From a bacterium (GTDB taxonomy: Bacteria; Myxococcota_A; Bradymonadia; UBA7976; UBA1532): a DNA stretch of 64,000 nucleotides. Made by a program: the position numbers and the translations under genes. Positions 28,317 to 37,929 of this stretch are shown in pieces (position 1 is the stretch's first letter; each line of letters begins with the position of its first letter). Below the pieces are notes generated by a model. It had not been told where the DNA came from. It did not search any database and worked only from the letters and a program-made list of their open reading frames with translations. The stretch spans positions 1-64,000 of the forward strand of contig JAUHYW010000041.1 in assembly GCA_030426085.1 (NCBI GenBank), given 5' to 3'.

Positions 28317-29198
28317 ATGCGCAACGCGCGCGGCGCGTCCCCCCGCAGAGCGATCCTGACCGGGCTGGTGCTCGTCAGCCTGTCGCTCGTCTTCCTCTTC
28401 TTCGACCGCAAAGGCGTGCACCCCGGCCCGATGGGCACCGCGGTGATCGCGGTGACCGCGCCGCTGCACGGCGGGCTGACCGGCGTCGGCCGCTCGGTGC
28501 ACGGGCTCTACGAGAGCTACCTGGCCCTGCGCGGGGTGCGCGAAGAGAACGCCGAGCTGCGCGACCGGGTGCGGGCCCTGCAGGAGCAGGCGGCCCGCAC
28601 CGCCGATCTGCTCACCGAGAACACCCGCTTGCGGGCGCTGCTCGACCTCGCCGACCGGCGCAAGGACCTGCGGCTGCGGGCGGCCCGGGTCGTCGGCCGC
28701 AGCAACAGCGCGTTCTTCCGGGTGATGCGCATCGAGATCGACGTCGGCGACGCGACCCGCATCGAGGAGGGCATGCCGATCATCGCCCCCGGCGGGGTGG
28801 TCGGCCAGATCCGGACGCTGGTGGGCACCCGGGCCGAGATCCTGCTCGTCACCGACCCCCGCAGCGCGATCGACGTGGTGCTCGAGAAGAGCCGGGCCCG
28901 GGGAGTGGCGGTGGGCACCGGCGAGGAGGACCGCTACGAGGCCCGCCTGGAGTACCTCGAGCGGGCGGTCGAGGCGCTCGACGGCGAGCGGGTGCTGACC
29001 ACCGGCGACGACGGGCGCTACCCGGCGGGGCTGGTGCTCGGGGCGGTGATCTCGGCCGAGGAGGGCGAGGAGTCGGGGCCGTTCCAGAGCGCCCGGGTGC
29101 GGCCGCTCATCGACCTCGGCGCGCTCGAGGAGGTCTTCGTCGTGCTCGGACCGACCGGCCTGAGCCCCGACGGGGCGCGCTTCGAGGCCACGCCATGA
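28317..29198 (+). CDS. mreC: Rod-shape-determining protein MreC
   Basis: This 293-aa inner-membrane protein has one N-terminal helix (about 12-32) and a coiled coil (about 60-110, LRGVREENAELRDRVRALQEQ). The beta-barrel periplasmic domain carries ARVVGRSNSAFFRVMRIEIDVG and GMPIIAPGGVVGQI. It links MreB to PBP2 and RodA. It lies 38 bases after mreB and overlaps mreD by ATGA. Confidence 0.96.
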   Translation: MRNARGASPRRAILTGLVLVSLSLVFLFFDRKGVHPGPMGTAVIAVTAPLHGGLTGVGRSVHGLYESYLALRGVREENAELRDRVRALQEQAARTADLLTENTRLRALLDLADRRKDLRLRAARVVGRSNSAFFRVMRIEIDVGDATRIEEGMPIIAPGGVVGQIRTLVGTRAEILLVTDPRSAIDVVLEKSRARGVAVGTGEEDRYEARLEYLERAVEALDGERVLTTGDDGRYPAGLVLGAVISAEEGEESGPFQSARVRPLIDLGALEEVFVVLGPTGLSPDGARFEATP

Positions 29199-29695
29199 TC
29201 CTGCCGCTGATCTTCGGGCTCGCGGCGCTGTGCGCCGAGGTCTTCTTGCGGGAGGCGTTCGCCGCCGACGCCTGGGCCCCCGACCTGCTGACGGTGGTCG
29301 TCATCTGGCTGGGCGTGCAGCGCAGCCTCGTCTCGGGGGCGGTGGTCGCCGCGGCGCTCGGCATCCTGGCCGACGGCTTCGCCGGCAGCCCGCTCGGGGT
29401 GCACATGCTGCACGCGCTGCTGTTGTTCTACGCCTCGGCGATCCTGGCCGACCAGGTGCGGTTGCAGGGGCTGGCGGGGCATGTGCTGATGGGGCTCGGC
29501 GGCGGCTTCGTGGGGCTGTTCCTGCTCGCGCTCATCAGCCGGGTGATCCTGGGCGACACCGGGCTCGCCGCCCGCATCGGCGACCTGCTCGTGCCCCGGG
29601 TGGCGGTGGTGACCCTCGCCACGCCCCTGATCTTCCCTGTGCTCGACAAGCTCGACAGCCTGTTCTCGCGCCGGGCGGAGACCGATCTGGTCTGA
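29195..29695 (+). CDS. mreD: Rod-shape-determining protein MreD
   Basis: This 166-aa polytopic membrane protein has about five helices (for example LPLIFGLAALCAEVFL, LLTVVVIWLGVQRSLV, VLMGLGGGFVGLFLLAL). Sequence is weakly conserved in this family; the call rests on topology, size and position between mreC and mrdA. The ATG overlaps the mreC stop (ATGA). The ending, LDKLDSLFSRRAET, is cytoplasmic. Confidence 0.9.
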   Translation: MILPLIFGLAALCAEVFLREAFAADAWAPDLLTVVVIWLGVQRSLVSGAVVAAALGILADGFAGSPLGVHMLHALLLFYASAILADQVRLQGLAGHVLMGLGGGFVGLFLLALISRVILGDTGLAARIGDLLVPRVAVVTLATPLIFPVLDKLDSLFSRRAETDLV

Positions 29696-29750
29696 CGGCG
29701 GGGCCCCGCTCGCCTGTCAGCAGGGCGGCGCCCGCGGGCGGCGATCCGGG

Positions 29751-29779
29751 TTGGCCTCGGCGGTGCGTTCTGCTAGGTT
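29751..29779 (+). promoter_or_regulatory. Possible internal promoter for mrdA
   Basis: TTGGCC (29751-29756), 17 bases and TAGGTT (29774-29779) lie in the 158-base gap between mreD and mrdA. This is the only sizeable gap in the rod-shape cluster. Confidence 0.35.
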
Positions 29780-29853
29780 GCAGGGCGTTTTTCGGCCGCT
29801 TGGCGCAGCGCGTCGTCCTCCGACGCCCGGGCGCCGACCGGAGCCAGGTCTGG

Positions 29854-31770
29854 ATGTCGGACGTCTACCTCGACTCGAGCATCGTGGGCTATCGCCAGCG
29901 GGCGCGCCGGCTGATGGTCGGCGCGACGTGCGTCTTCCTCGTGCTCATCGGTCGCCTGGCCCACCTCCAGGTCGTGGAGGGCGACACCCTCGAAGACGCC
30001 TCCAGCCGCAACTACATCCGCACCGTCGTGCTGCCCGCCGACCGGGGCACGATCTACGACCGGCGGGGCCGGGCGCTGGCGATCAACCGCCCGTCGTTCG
30101 ACTTGTACGTCACCCCGGCCCAGGTCGAGGACGTCGACCGGCTCATCGAGGGCCTGCGCACGGTGGTCGAGATCGACGAGCTCGACGCCACCCGGCTGCG
30201 GGAGAAGATCGAAGAGCCCCGGGGCATGTGGCGCCATCGGCCGGTGCGGGTCGCCCGGGACATCGACCGCAAACGGGTGGCCCTCGCCGAGGGGCTGCGG
30301 GCCCGCATCGACGGCATCTCGATCGAGGTGCGCTACCAACGAGAGTACCCCGAGGGCGAGATCGGGGCCCACCTCGTCGGCTACCTGGGCAAGCCCACCG
30401 CCAGGGAGCTGGAGGTCGACACCGAGGGCCGCTACACGGTCGACACCATGCGGGGCCGGTTCGGGCTCGAGCGGCGCTTCGAAGACGTGCTCGCCGGGTG
30501 GAACGGCTTCGAGCGCTACGCGGTCGACGCCCGCGGCGAGCGGCAGGAGGGCGGCTGGGCCGAGGCGGCGCTGGCCGGGGTCGACACCCGCCGCCCGCCG
30601 CGCCGGGGGCACGACCTGCGGCTGACGGTCGACATCGAGGTGCAGCGGCTGCTGGTGCACGCCCTGCGGGATTACGAGTCGGGCGCCGCGGTGGTGATGG
30701 ATCCCCGGGACGGCTCGCTCATCGGCATCATCTCGAAGCCGTCGTTCGACCCCAACGTCTGGTCCGGCCGCCTGACCCGGGATGCCAAGCGGGCCATCGA
30801 CGAGAACCCCTACAACCCGATGCTGGACAAGGCGGTGCACGCCTACTACCCCGGCTCGGTGTACAAGGTCGTCACCGCGCTCGCCGCCCTCGAAGAGGAG
30901 GTGCTCGACCCCGACGCGCTCATCGACAGCCCGGGCATGTACGAGTACGGCAACCGCATCTTCCACTGCCACAAGCTCTCGGGGCACGGCTCGATCGACC
31001 TCTACGCCGCGATGTCCGCCTCGGCCGACGTCTACTTCTACAAGCTCGGCGAGCAGCTCGGCATCGACACCCTGGGGGTGCACGCCCGGCGGTTCGGCTT
31101 CGGGTACAAGCCGGGGCTGGGCATCAACGGCGAGTCGGCGGGGGTGGTGCCGACCCGCGAGTTCCACGAGAAGCACACCCGGGGTGGCTTCCAGCACGGG
31201 CTGGCGCTGTCGACGGCCATCGGTCAGGGCGCGGTGCGCACCTCGCCGGTGCAGATCGGCTCGGCCTTCGCCGCCCTGGCCAACGGGGGCACGGTCTACA
31301 AGGCCCGGGTGGTCGATCGCATCACGACCCACGGGGCCAAGGTCGTCAGCCGCTACGACGCCGAGGTGCTCACCCGGCTCGGCGCCGACGAGGGCCACAT
31401 CGCCGCGGTCAACCGGTCTCTGGAGCGGGCGGTCAACGACCCCGAGCTGGCCACGGGCCACCTCGCCGCGGTGCCCGGGGGCCGGGTCGCCGGCAAGACC
31501 GGCACCGCCCAGGTGCGCAAGATCGTGCGGGGGCACCTGCGGCAGGCGGTCAAGCGCTTCCGCGACCGGGATCACGCGTGGTTCGCCGCCTTCGCCCCCT
31601 ACGAGAGCCCCAAGCTGGCGGTGGTGGTCTTCCTCGAGCACGGGGGCAGCGGGGGCAAGGACGCCGCGCCGGTGGCTCGGGAGATCATCGAGGCCTATCA
31701 CCAGCGCATCGAGCCGATCTTCGAGACGACCGCGGCGGTCGATCGCAAGCGGGAGAGGCGTCGGCGATGA
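29854..31770 (+). CDS. mrdA: Penicillin-binding protein 2 (elongation transpeptidase)
   Basis: This 638-aa class B transpeptidase crosslinks side-wall peptidoglycan with RodA. It has one N-terminal membrane helix (about 20-38) and a dimerisation domain starting NYIRTVVLPADRGTIYDRRG. The transpeptidase domain has the nucleophile Ser 335 in SVYK, the second motif SAD (390-392) and KTG (548-550). The family's second motif is usually SxN/SxD, so SAD is acceptable. The chosen ATG gives a short cytoplasmic tail before the helix; no strong ribosome site is seen. rodA overlaps its stop. Confidence 0.96.
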   Translation: MSDVYLDSSIVGYRQRARRLMVGATCVFLVLIGRLAHLQVVEGDTLEDASSRNYIRTVVLPADRGTIYDRRGRALAINRPSFDLYVTPAQVEDVDRLIEGLRTVVEIDELDATRLREKIEEPRGMWRHRPVRVARDIDRKRVALAEGLRARIDGISIEVRYQREYPEGEIGAHLVGYLGKPTARELEVDTEGRYTVDTMRGRFGLERRFEDVLAGWNGFERYAVDARGERQEGGWAEAALAGVDTRRPPRRGHDLRLTVDIEVQRLLVHALRDYESGAAVVMDPRDGSLIGIISKPSFDPNVWSGRLTRDAKRAIDENPYNPMLDKAVHAYYPGSVYKVVTALAALEEEVLDPDALIDSPGMYEYGNRIFHCHKLSGHGSIDLYAAMSASADVYFYKLGEQLGIDTLGVHARRFGFGYKPGLGINGESAGVVPTREFHEKHTRGGFQHGLALSTAIGQGAVRTSPVQIGSAFAALANGGTVYKARVVDRITTHGAKVVSRYDAEVLTRLGADEGHIAAVNRSLERAVNDPELATGHLAAVPGGRVAGKTGTAQVRKIVRGHLRQAVKRFRDRDHAWFAAFAPYESPKLAVVVFLEHGGSGGKDAAPVAREIIEAYHQRIEPIFETTAAVDRKRERRRR

Positions 31771-32864
31771 ACCGGGCGGTCGCCACGGCGGCCGGGCGCA
31801 TCGACTGGGCCGTCGTCGGCCTCGTGCTCGCGCTCGGCGCGGTCAGCGTGATCAACCTCTACTCGACGTCCACCGCCACCGGCGGCAGCATCTACCTGCG
31901 CCACCTCTACTGGCTGCTGCTCGGCGGGGGGGTGATGGGCATCGTCGCCGCGATCAACTACCGCGATCTACAGCGCTTCGCCCCGGTGTTCTACGGGGTG
32001 GTGGTCGTGCTGCTGATGGCGGTGCTGGTGGTCGGCAAGGAGGTCAACGGCTCCAAGCGCTGGATCGACCTCGGCTTCGTGGGCTTCCAGCCGTCCGAGC
32101 TGGCCAAGATCGCGGTGATCCTGAACCTCGCGAGCTGGTTCCAGCGGGTGCCCCGGCCGGGGGGCTACACCCTCAAGGATCTGGTGCCGATGGGGGTGCT
32201 GCTCGGGCTGCCGATGTTCCTCATCCTGCAGGAGCCCGACCTGGGCCACACCCTCATGCTGATGTTCATCGGCGGCTCGATGCTGGCCTACGAGCGCTTC
32301 GAGCGGCGGGCGATGATCTCGGTGGTGGTCTTCGCGGTCATCGCCGCCCCGCTGGCGTGGAAGTTCGTGCTGCGGGACTACCAGAAGGACCGCATCCTGA
32401 CCCTGGTCGACGGGCAGTCCGACGCGCTCGGCTCGGGCTGGCACGCCCGGCAGGCGCGGGTGGCGGTGGGCAGCGGCGGCCTGCTGGGCAAGGGGCTGCA
32501 CGACGGCACCCAGGTGGCCGGCGGGTTCCTGCCCGAGAACCACACCGACTTCGTCTTCGCCCACCTCGCCGAAGAGCACGGCTTCGTCGGGGCCGGGGCG
32601 GTGCTGTTCCTCTACCTGCTGCTGGTGCTCGCCGCCCTGCGCAGCGCGGCGATGGCCCGGGACAAGTTCGGGGGCCACGTCGCGGTCGGCGTCGGGGCGC
32701 TCGTCTTCTGGCACGTCCTGATGAACATCGGCATGGTACTCAACCTGCTGCCGGTGACCGGGGTGACCCTGCCGCTGCTGAGCTACGGGGGCACGTCGGT
32801 ATTGACGGTGATGGCCGCGATGGGCCTGTTGCTGAACATCAACCTGCGACGTACCGTGTTCTGA
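31767..32864 (+). CDS. rodA: Peptidoglycan glycosyltransferase RodA
   Basis: This 365-aa SEDS-family membrane protein has about ten helices and polymerises glycan strands with PBP2. Family motifs are NGSKRWIDLGFVGFQPSELAKIA, LQEPDLGH, the loop Asp/Glu-rich GGFLPENHTDFVFAHLAEEHGFVGA, and VTGVTLPLLSYGGTS. Its ATG overlaps the mrdA stop (ATGA). Confidence 0.97.
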   Translation: MNRAVATAAGRIDWAVVGLVLALGAVSVINLYSTSTATGGSIYLRHLYWLLLGGGVMGIVAAINYRDLQRFAPVFYGVVVVLLMAVLVVGKEVNGSKRWIDLGFVGFQPSELAKIAVILNLASWFQRVPRPGGYTLKDLVPMGVLLGLPMFLILQEPDLGHTLMLMFIGGSMLAYERFERRAMISVVVFAVIAAPLAWKFVLRDYQKDRILTLVDGQSDALGSGWHARQARVAVGSGGLLGKGLHDGTQVAGGFLPENHTDFVFAHLAEEHGFVGAGAVLFLYLLLVLAALRSAAMARDKFGGHVAVGVGALVFWHVLMNIGMVLNLLPVTGVTLPLLSYGGTSVLTVMAAMGLLLNINLRRTVF

Positions 32865-32917
32865 TCGCATCGATCGCACCCCCAGACGGGGCGCCGCCGC
32901 GCCCGAGGAGAACGCCC

Positions 32918-33247
32918 ATGGCCCACCACATCGACGTGACCGACAAGGACTTCAAGAGCAAGGTGATCGACAACGACCTGCCGGTGGTCGTCGACTTCTG
33001 GGCCCCGTGGTGCGGGCCCTGCCGCGCCATCGCGCCCCACCTCGAGAAGCTCGCCGTCGAGTACGAGGGCAAGCTCGTCGTGGCCAAGGTCAACGTGGAC
33101 CAGAACCCGGACACGGCCCGGGCGCTCAAGGTGCGGGGCATCCCGGCGATCAAGCTCTTCAAGGGGGGGGAGGTGGTCAACGAGATGACCGGCATGCCGC
33201 GCAATGCCTTCAGCGCCCTCAAGACCCTCGTCGCCGACGTCGCCTGA
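32918..33247 (+). CDS. trxA: Thioredoxin
   Basis: This 109-aa cytoplasmic protein has the active site WCGPC in FWAPWCGPCRAIAP and the cis-Pro segment VRGIPAIKLFKGG. Size and motifs match classical thioredoxin, a general disulfide reductant. It starts 53 bases after rodA behind GAGGAG and may be co-transcribed with the rod-shape genes or have its own promoter. Confidence 0.96.
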   Translation: MAHHIDVTDKDFKSKVIDNDLPVVVDFWAPWCGPCRAIAPHLEKLAVEYEGKLVVAKVNVDQNPDTARALKVRGIPAIKLFKGGEVVNEMTGMPRNAFSALKTLVADVA

Positions 33248-33352
33248 CGGCGCGCGCCGCCTCTTCTCGCCCGCCCCGGTTGATGTAGTATCGTGCGAGC
33301 CGGCCGCGCTCGGTCGGCCGCCCGATCCCGATACGCACGAGGTCATCGCGGG

Positions 33353-34138
33353 TTGAACGCTCTCTTCGCCATCGGCGCCGGCGCCTTCGCGGCCACCACC
33401 GTGGCCTATCTGGCCTCGCTGTGGACCGCCCGCCCGGGCATCGGCGACCTCGCCACCTGGATGCTGCGGGGCACGCTGCTCTTCTGGGCCGGCCTGCTCG
33501 GCTGGTGGGCGGTGGACGCCGGGCCCGCCGGCGGCACCCGGCTGTGGCTGGGGCTGTCGGCGTTCAGCCTGGGCGCGCTGTACCTCTTCCTCGCCCGGCG
33601 CTACCCCATCGCGGCTCTGGGCAGCTTCGTGGTGGCCATGGCCACCGTGCTGGCCGCCTTCGCGCTGTTCATGGCCAACACCCAGCACGCCCTGGTCAGC
33701 GGCGAGCTGGCCACCTGGATCCTGCGGATCCACATCGGGCTGGCGTTCATCGGCATCACCGCCTTCGCCTTCGCCACCGCCGTCTCGATCGTCTACCTGT
33801 TGCAGGCCCGGGCGTTGAAGCAGAAGGCCCACAGCGGCCTGCGCCGCCGACTGCCCCCGCTGGACGTGCTCGACCGGCTGTCGCTGCGCAGCATCATCGC
33901 CGGGTTCCCGTTCTACACCATCGCCCTGCTGCTCGGCAGCGCCCAGGCGGTGCGTCAGGGGTCGGGCGAGATCAAGCTGGCCTACATCCTCGCGGTGCTG
34001 TCGTGGCTGATCTACGGCGCGGTGCTCCAGGCCCGGCTCACCGCCGGCTGGCGCGGGCGGCGGGCGGCCTACCTGACCATCATCGGCCTCGTCGCCGCGC
34101 TGACCGTCGTCGGCCTGTACACCTCGGGGGTCGCATGA
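33353..34138 (+). CDS. HemX/CcsA-like cytochrome c assembly family membrane protein
   Basis: This 261-aa protein, read from TTG 33353, has about eight transmembrane helices; a GTG at 33293 would add 20 basic residues that do not look natural. The C-terminal part (ILRIHIGLAFIGITAFAFATAVSIVYLLQ, FPFYTIALLLGSAQAV, AYILAVLSWLIYGAVLQARLTAGWRGRRAAYLTIIGL) matches the cytochrome C assembly domain. The WDPKE-type haem-binding segment of true CcsA is missing, as in HemX. Standing directly before hemA, it fits HemX, a membrane protein reported to control HemA level in Bacillus. The function here is inferred. A TAGTAT -10-like element lies at 33286. Confidence 0.82.
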   Translation: MNALFAIGAGAFAATTVAYLASLWTARPGIGDLATWMLRGTLLFWAGLLGWWAVDAGPAGGTRLWLGLSAFSLGALYLFLARRYPIAALGSFVVAMATVLAAFALFMANTQHALVSGELATWILRIHIGLAFIGITAFAFATAVSIVYLLQARALKQKAHSGLRRRLPPLDVLDRLSLRSIIAGFPFYTIALLLGSAQAVRQGSGEIKLAYILAVLSWLIYGAVLQARLTAGWRGRRAAYLTIIGLVAALTVVGLYTSGVA

Positions 34139-34169
34139 TGCGGGCCGCTCCCGCCCCGGGGGACGGCTG

Positions 34170-35450
34170 ATGCAACTGCTCGTCCTCGGCCTCAGCCACA
34201 AGACCGCGCCGGTTCAGATCCGGGAGCACTTCGCGATCCCCGAAGAGGCCCTGCCCCGCACCGCCGAGGCCGCTCGGGCGGCGGGGGCCGCCGAGTCGTT
34301 CGTCGTCTCGACCTGCAACCGGGTCGAGCTGTACGCCGCCTTCGACGACAAGAGCGACCCCACCGAGGCGCTGACCGACATGCTCGCCCGGGTGGGCAAC
34401 GCCCGCCCCCGGGTGTTGCAGCGCCACCTCTACACCCACCAGAACGAGGCCGCGATCGCCCACCTGTTCCGGGTCGCCGCCAGCCTCGACAGCATGGTGG
34501 TCGGCGAGCCCCAGATCCTGGGCCAGCTCAAGGCGGCGTTCGAAGCCTGCCGCGGCGCGGGGTTGACCGGGCCGGCGCTCAACCGGGCGGTCGAGCGGGC
34601 GTTCGCCGTCGCCAAGCGGGTGCGCACCGAGACCGGCATCGCCCGCCACGTCGTCTCGATCAGCAGCGTCGCCGTCGACCTCGCCCGGCAGATCTTCGCC
34701 AACCTCGACAACAACGTCGCGGTGCTCATCGGGGCCGGCGAGATGGGCGAGCTGGCCGCCCGCCACCTGTGCCAGGCCGGGGTGCGCGAGCTGCTCGTGG
34801 CCAACCGCACGCTGGAGCGGGCGCAGCGGCTGGCCCACGACCTCGGCGGCCACCCCCGCGAGCTGGACGAGCTGCCCCGGCTGCTCGTCGAGGCCGACAT
34901 CGTCATCACCTCGACCGGCGCCCGGGGCTACCTGATCGACCGCAAGATGATGAAGAAGGCCCTGCGGGCGCGGAAGTACCGCCCCATCTTCTTCATCGAC
35001 ATCGCGGTGCCGCGCAACGTCGACCCCGCGCTCAACGGGCTGGAGAACGTCTACGTCTACGACGTCGACGACCTCACCGGCATCGCCGACGAGAACCTCG
35101 CCGCCCGCCGGCGAGAGGCCGAGGTCGCCGAGAGCCTCGTCGCCGAGGAGGCCCGCCGCTTCCTGCGCGAGCTGGCCGGGCTGCGGGTCAAGCCGACGAT
35201 CAAGGCGCTGCGGGCCAAGGCGGCGACCCTCAAGAACGCCGAGCTCGAGCGGGCGTGGCGCAAGCTGGGCGAGCTGACCCCCAAGCAGCGCAAGTCGGTC
35301 GAGATCCTGGCCGACGGCATCGTCAACAAGCTGCTGCACGACGTGATGATGGGGCTCAAGCGGGCCGCCGACGGGGACGATGTCGAGCGGGTCGTCGACC
35401 TGGTGCAGTCGCTCTACGACCTGCGACCCCACGACGAGGAGGACGGATGA
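34170..35450 (+). CDS. hemA: Glutamyl-tRNA reductase
   Basis: This 426-aa enzyme reduces glutamyl-tRNA to glutamate-1-semialdehyde, the first committed step of the C5 pathway. The nucleophile Cys 49 lies in VVSTCNRVELY. The NADPH-binding domain has VAVLIGAGEMGELAARHL, and the dimerisation domain ends SLYDLRPHDEED. GLSHKTAPV at the start is the family signature. A GGGGGAC ribosome site precedes the ATG. It overlaps hemC (ATGA at 35447). Confidence 0.97.
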   Translation: MQLLVLGLSHKTAPVQIREHFAIPEEALPRTAEAARAAGAAESFVVSTCNRVELYAAFDDKSDPTEALTDMLARVGNARPRVLQRHLYTHQNEAAIAHLFRVAASLDSMVVGEPQILGQLKAAFEACRGAGLTGPALNRAVERAFAVAKRVRTETGIARHVVSISSVAVDLARQIFANLDNNVAVLIGAGEMGELAARHLCQAGVRELLVANRTLERAQRLAHDLGGHPRELDELPRLLVEADIVITSTGARGYLIDRKMMKKALRARKYRPIFFIDIAVPRNVDPALNGLENVYVYDVDDLTGIADENLAARRREAEVAESLVAEEARRFLRELAGLRVKPTIKALRAKAATLKNAELERAWRKLGELTPKQRKSVEILADGIVNKLLHDVMMGLKRAADGDDVERVVDLVQSLYDLRPHDEEDG

Positions 35451-36376
35451 AGATCCGGATCGGGACCCGGGGATCGGCGCTGGCGCTGTGGCAGGCCGAC
35501 TACGTGGCCGACCGGCTGCGGGCGGCCCACGGCGAGGCGCTCGAGACCGAGCGCATCATCTACAAGACCACCGGGGATCACATCCTCGACCGGCCGCTGG
35601 CCGAGATCGGGGGCAAGGGGCTGTTCACCAAGGAGCTCGAGGTCGGGCTGGCCGAGGGCGCCATCGACATCGCGGTGCACAGCCTCAAGGACATGCCCAC
35701 CGCGCTGCCGCCGGGGCTGGTGCTGGGCGCCATCCCGGTGCGGGGCGACGTGCGCGACTGCCTGCTCAGCCGCCCGGGGGATGCGCTCGACGCCCCGAAG
35801 CGGGTGGGCACCGCCAGCCTGCGCCGGCAGTGTCTGGCGTCCGGCCGGTGGCCCGAGGCCCACATCGAGCCCATCCGGGGCAACGTGCAGACCCGCATGG
35901 GCCGGCTGCACGAAGCGGGCGAACGGCGCATGGACGTGGTCATCCTGGCCATGGCCGGCGTGCTGCGCATGAAGTTCCCCGAGGAGCGGGACGACGTGGC
36001 CTTCCAGCCGCTCAACCCCGAGCGCTGGATCCCGGCCGTGGGGCAGGGGGCGCTGGCCATCGAGTGCAAGGCCGACGACACCGCGGTGATCGACGCGCTG
36101 GCCGCCATCCACCACCCGGGCACCGCCGCCTGCGTGACCGCCGAGCGGGCGTTCCTGCGCGCGGTCGAGGGCGACTGCCGGGTGCCGGTGGGCGGGTATG
36201 CGACCTTCGACCGGGGCACGCTGCGGCTGCGGGCGTTCGTCGGGGCCCCCGACGGCTCGAAGACCGTGGTGCACACCGCCATCGGGGCCGACCCCGAGGC
36301 GCTCGGCGCCGAGGTGGCGACCGCGCTGCTCGACGCCGGCGGGCGGGAGATCCTCGCCCGGCTGAGGCCCCATTGA
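35447..36376 (+). CDS. hemC: Hydroxymethylbilane synthase (porphobilinogen deaminase)
   Basis: This 309-aa enzyme joins four porphobilinogen units. The dipyrromethane cofactor attaches to Cys 244 in EGDCRVPVGGYA, and the catalytic Asp is 82 in VHSLKDMPT. IGTRGSALALWQ, the Arg-rich GTASLRRQC and GNVQTR are typical. It is coupled to hemA on one side and to the cobA-hemD fusion on the other (TTGA). Confidence 0.98.
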   Translation: MKIRIGTRGSALALWQADYVADRLRAAHGEALETERIIYKTTGDHILDRPLAEIGGKGLFTKELEVGLAEGAIDIAVHSLKDMPTALPPGLVLGAIPVRGDVRDCLLSRPGDALDAPKRVGTASLRRQCLASGRWPEAHIEPIRGNVQTRMGRLHEAGERRMDVVILAMAGVLRMKFPEERDDVAFQPLNPERWIPAVGQGALAIECKADDTAVIDALAAIHHPGTAACVTAERAFLRAVEGDCRVPVGGYATFDRGTLRLRAFVGAPDGSKTVVHTAIGADPEALGAEVATALLDAGGREILARLRPH

Positions 36377-37929
36377 CCCCCGAGGGCCCGGAGCGCTCCG
36401 CGGGCTGCGCGCCCGGCTTCGTCTACCTCGTCGGGGCCGGCCCCTGGGATCCGGGCCTGCTCACCCTGCGCGGTCGGGCCCTGCTCGCCCGGTGTGACAC
36501 CGTCGTCTACGACTACCTCGTCAACCCCGAGCTGCTGGCCCACGCCCCCGATGGCGCCGAGCGCATCCCGGTGGGCCGCAAGCCCGAACGGCTCGATCAG
36601 GACCGGATCAACGACCTGCTGGTCGCCCGGGCCCGGGCCGGCGAGGTCGTCGTGCGGCTCAAAGGCGGCGACCCGTTCGTCTTCGGGCGGGGCGGGGAGG
36701 AGGCCGAGGCGCTCGTCGCCGCCGGGGTGCAGTTCGAGGTGGTGCCCGGGGTCACCGCGGCCATCGCCGGGGCCGCCTTCGCCGGCATCCCGGTCACCCA
36801 CCGGGGCTACGGCTCGACCCTGGCGCTCGTCACCGGCCACCGGGCGGTCTTCGCCGCCGACGACGTCGACTGGTCGGCCCTGGCCCGGATGAGCACCGTG
36901 GCGCTGTACATGAGCGTGCGCCGGCTGCCGGCCATCCGCGACGCCCTGATCGACGCCGGGCGGGCCCCCGAGACGCCGGTGGCGCTCATCCGCTGGGCCA
37001 GCCGCCCCGACCAGCAGACGGTGGTCACCACCCTCGAAGGCTGCGCCGAGGCCGCCCGGGGCGCGGGGCTCGAGCCGCCGATGACCATCCTCGTCGGCGA
37101 GGTGGTCGAGCTGCGCCGGCGCATCGGGTGGTACGAGCAGCGGCCGCTGTGGGGCCGGCGGGTGGCGGTGACCCGCAGCCAGGGCCAGCAGGGCCCGCTC
37201 GCCCACCGGCTGCACGAGCTGGGGGCCGAGGTGGTGCCGCTGCCGACCATCGCGTTCGAAGCCGGCCCCGAGGCGCCCGTCGCCGCGGCCATCGCCCGGC
37301 TCGGCGCGTACGACCGGGTCATCTTCACCAGCGCCAACGGGGTCGACTACTTCCTCGACGCGCTCTACGCCGCCGGCCGCGACCCGCGGGCCTTCGGGGC
37401 GGCCCGGCTGGCGTGCATCGGCCCGGCCACCGCCCGCCGGCTGCGGGCCCGGGGGCTGGTGGCCGACACCGTGCCCGGGACCTTCGTCGCCGAGGGGCTG
37501 CTCGACGCGCTGCTCGACGAGGGCATCACCGGGCAGCGCATCCTGATCCCCCGGGCCGAGGTGGCCCGCGAGATCCTGCCCGAGACGCTGCGGGCCCACG
37601 GGGCCGAGGTCGAGGTGCTGCCGGTCTATCGCACGGTGCAGCCGCCCATCGACCCCGCCGCGCTCGCCCGGGTCGTCGACGGCGACGTCGACCTGGTGAC
37701 CTTCACCTCGTCGTCCACCGTGCACCACTTCCGGGCGCTGTTCGACGACGCCACGTTCGCCGCGGTGAAGGGCCACATCGGCGCCGCCTGCATCGGCCCG
37801 ATCACCGCCGACACCGCCCGGGCGCACGGCCTGCGGATCGCGGTGGTCGCCGAGCGCTACACCATCCCCGGCCTCGTCGACGCGCTGGTGGCGCTCGGCC
37901 GGACCGAGCGGGAGGCGGCCGATGGCTGA
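36373..37929 (+). CDS. Uroporphyrinogen-III C-methyltransferase / synthase fusion (CobA-HemD)
   Basis: This 518-aa bifunctional enzyme starts at TTG 36373, which overlaps the hemC stop (TTGA). Residues about 15-255 are the SAM-dependent uroporphyrinogen-III methyltransferase (VYLVGAGPWDPGLLTLRG, VVRLKGGDPFVFGRGGEEAE, VPGVTAAIAGAAFAGIPVTHR), which makes precorrin-2. Residues about 260-515 are uroporphyrinogen-III synthase (RRVAVTRSQGQQ, VIFTSANGVDYFLDAL, TFTSSSTVHHF). Fusion of the two is known in several phyla. It would produce both uroporphyrinogen III for haem and precorrin-2 for sirohaem or B12. No earlier start in frame fits the domain. Confidence 0.95.
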   Translation: MTPEGPERSAGCAPGFVYLVGAGPWDPGLLTLRGRALLARCDTVVYDYLVNPELLAHAPDGAERIPVGRKPERLDQDRINDLLVARARAGEVVVRLKGGDPFVFGRGGEEAEALVAAGVQFEVVPGVTAAIAGAAFAGIPVTHRGYGSTLALVTGHRAVFAADDVDWSALARMSTVALYMSVRRLPAIRDALIDAGRAPETPVALIRWASRPDQQTVVTTLEGCAEAARGAGLEPPMTILVGEVVELRRRIGWYEQRPLWGRRVAVTRSQGQQGPLAHRLHELGAEVVPLPTIAFEAGPEAPVAAAIARLGAYDRVIFTSANGVDYFLDALYAAGRDPRAFGAARLACIGPATARRLRARGLVADTVPGTFVAEGLLDALLDEGITGQRILIPRAEVAREILPETLRAHGAEVEVLPVYRTVQPPIDPAALARVVDGDVDLVTFTSSSTVHHFRALFDDATFAAVKGHIGAACIGPITADTARAHGLRIAVVAERYTIPGLVDALVALGRTEREAADG

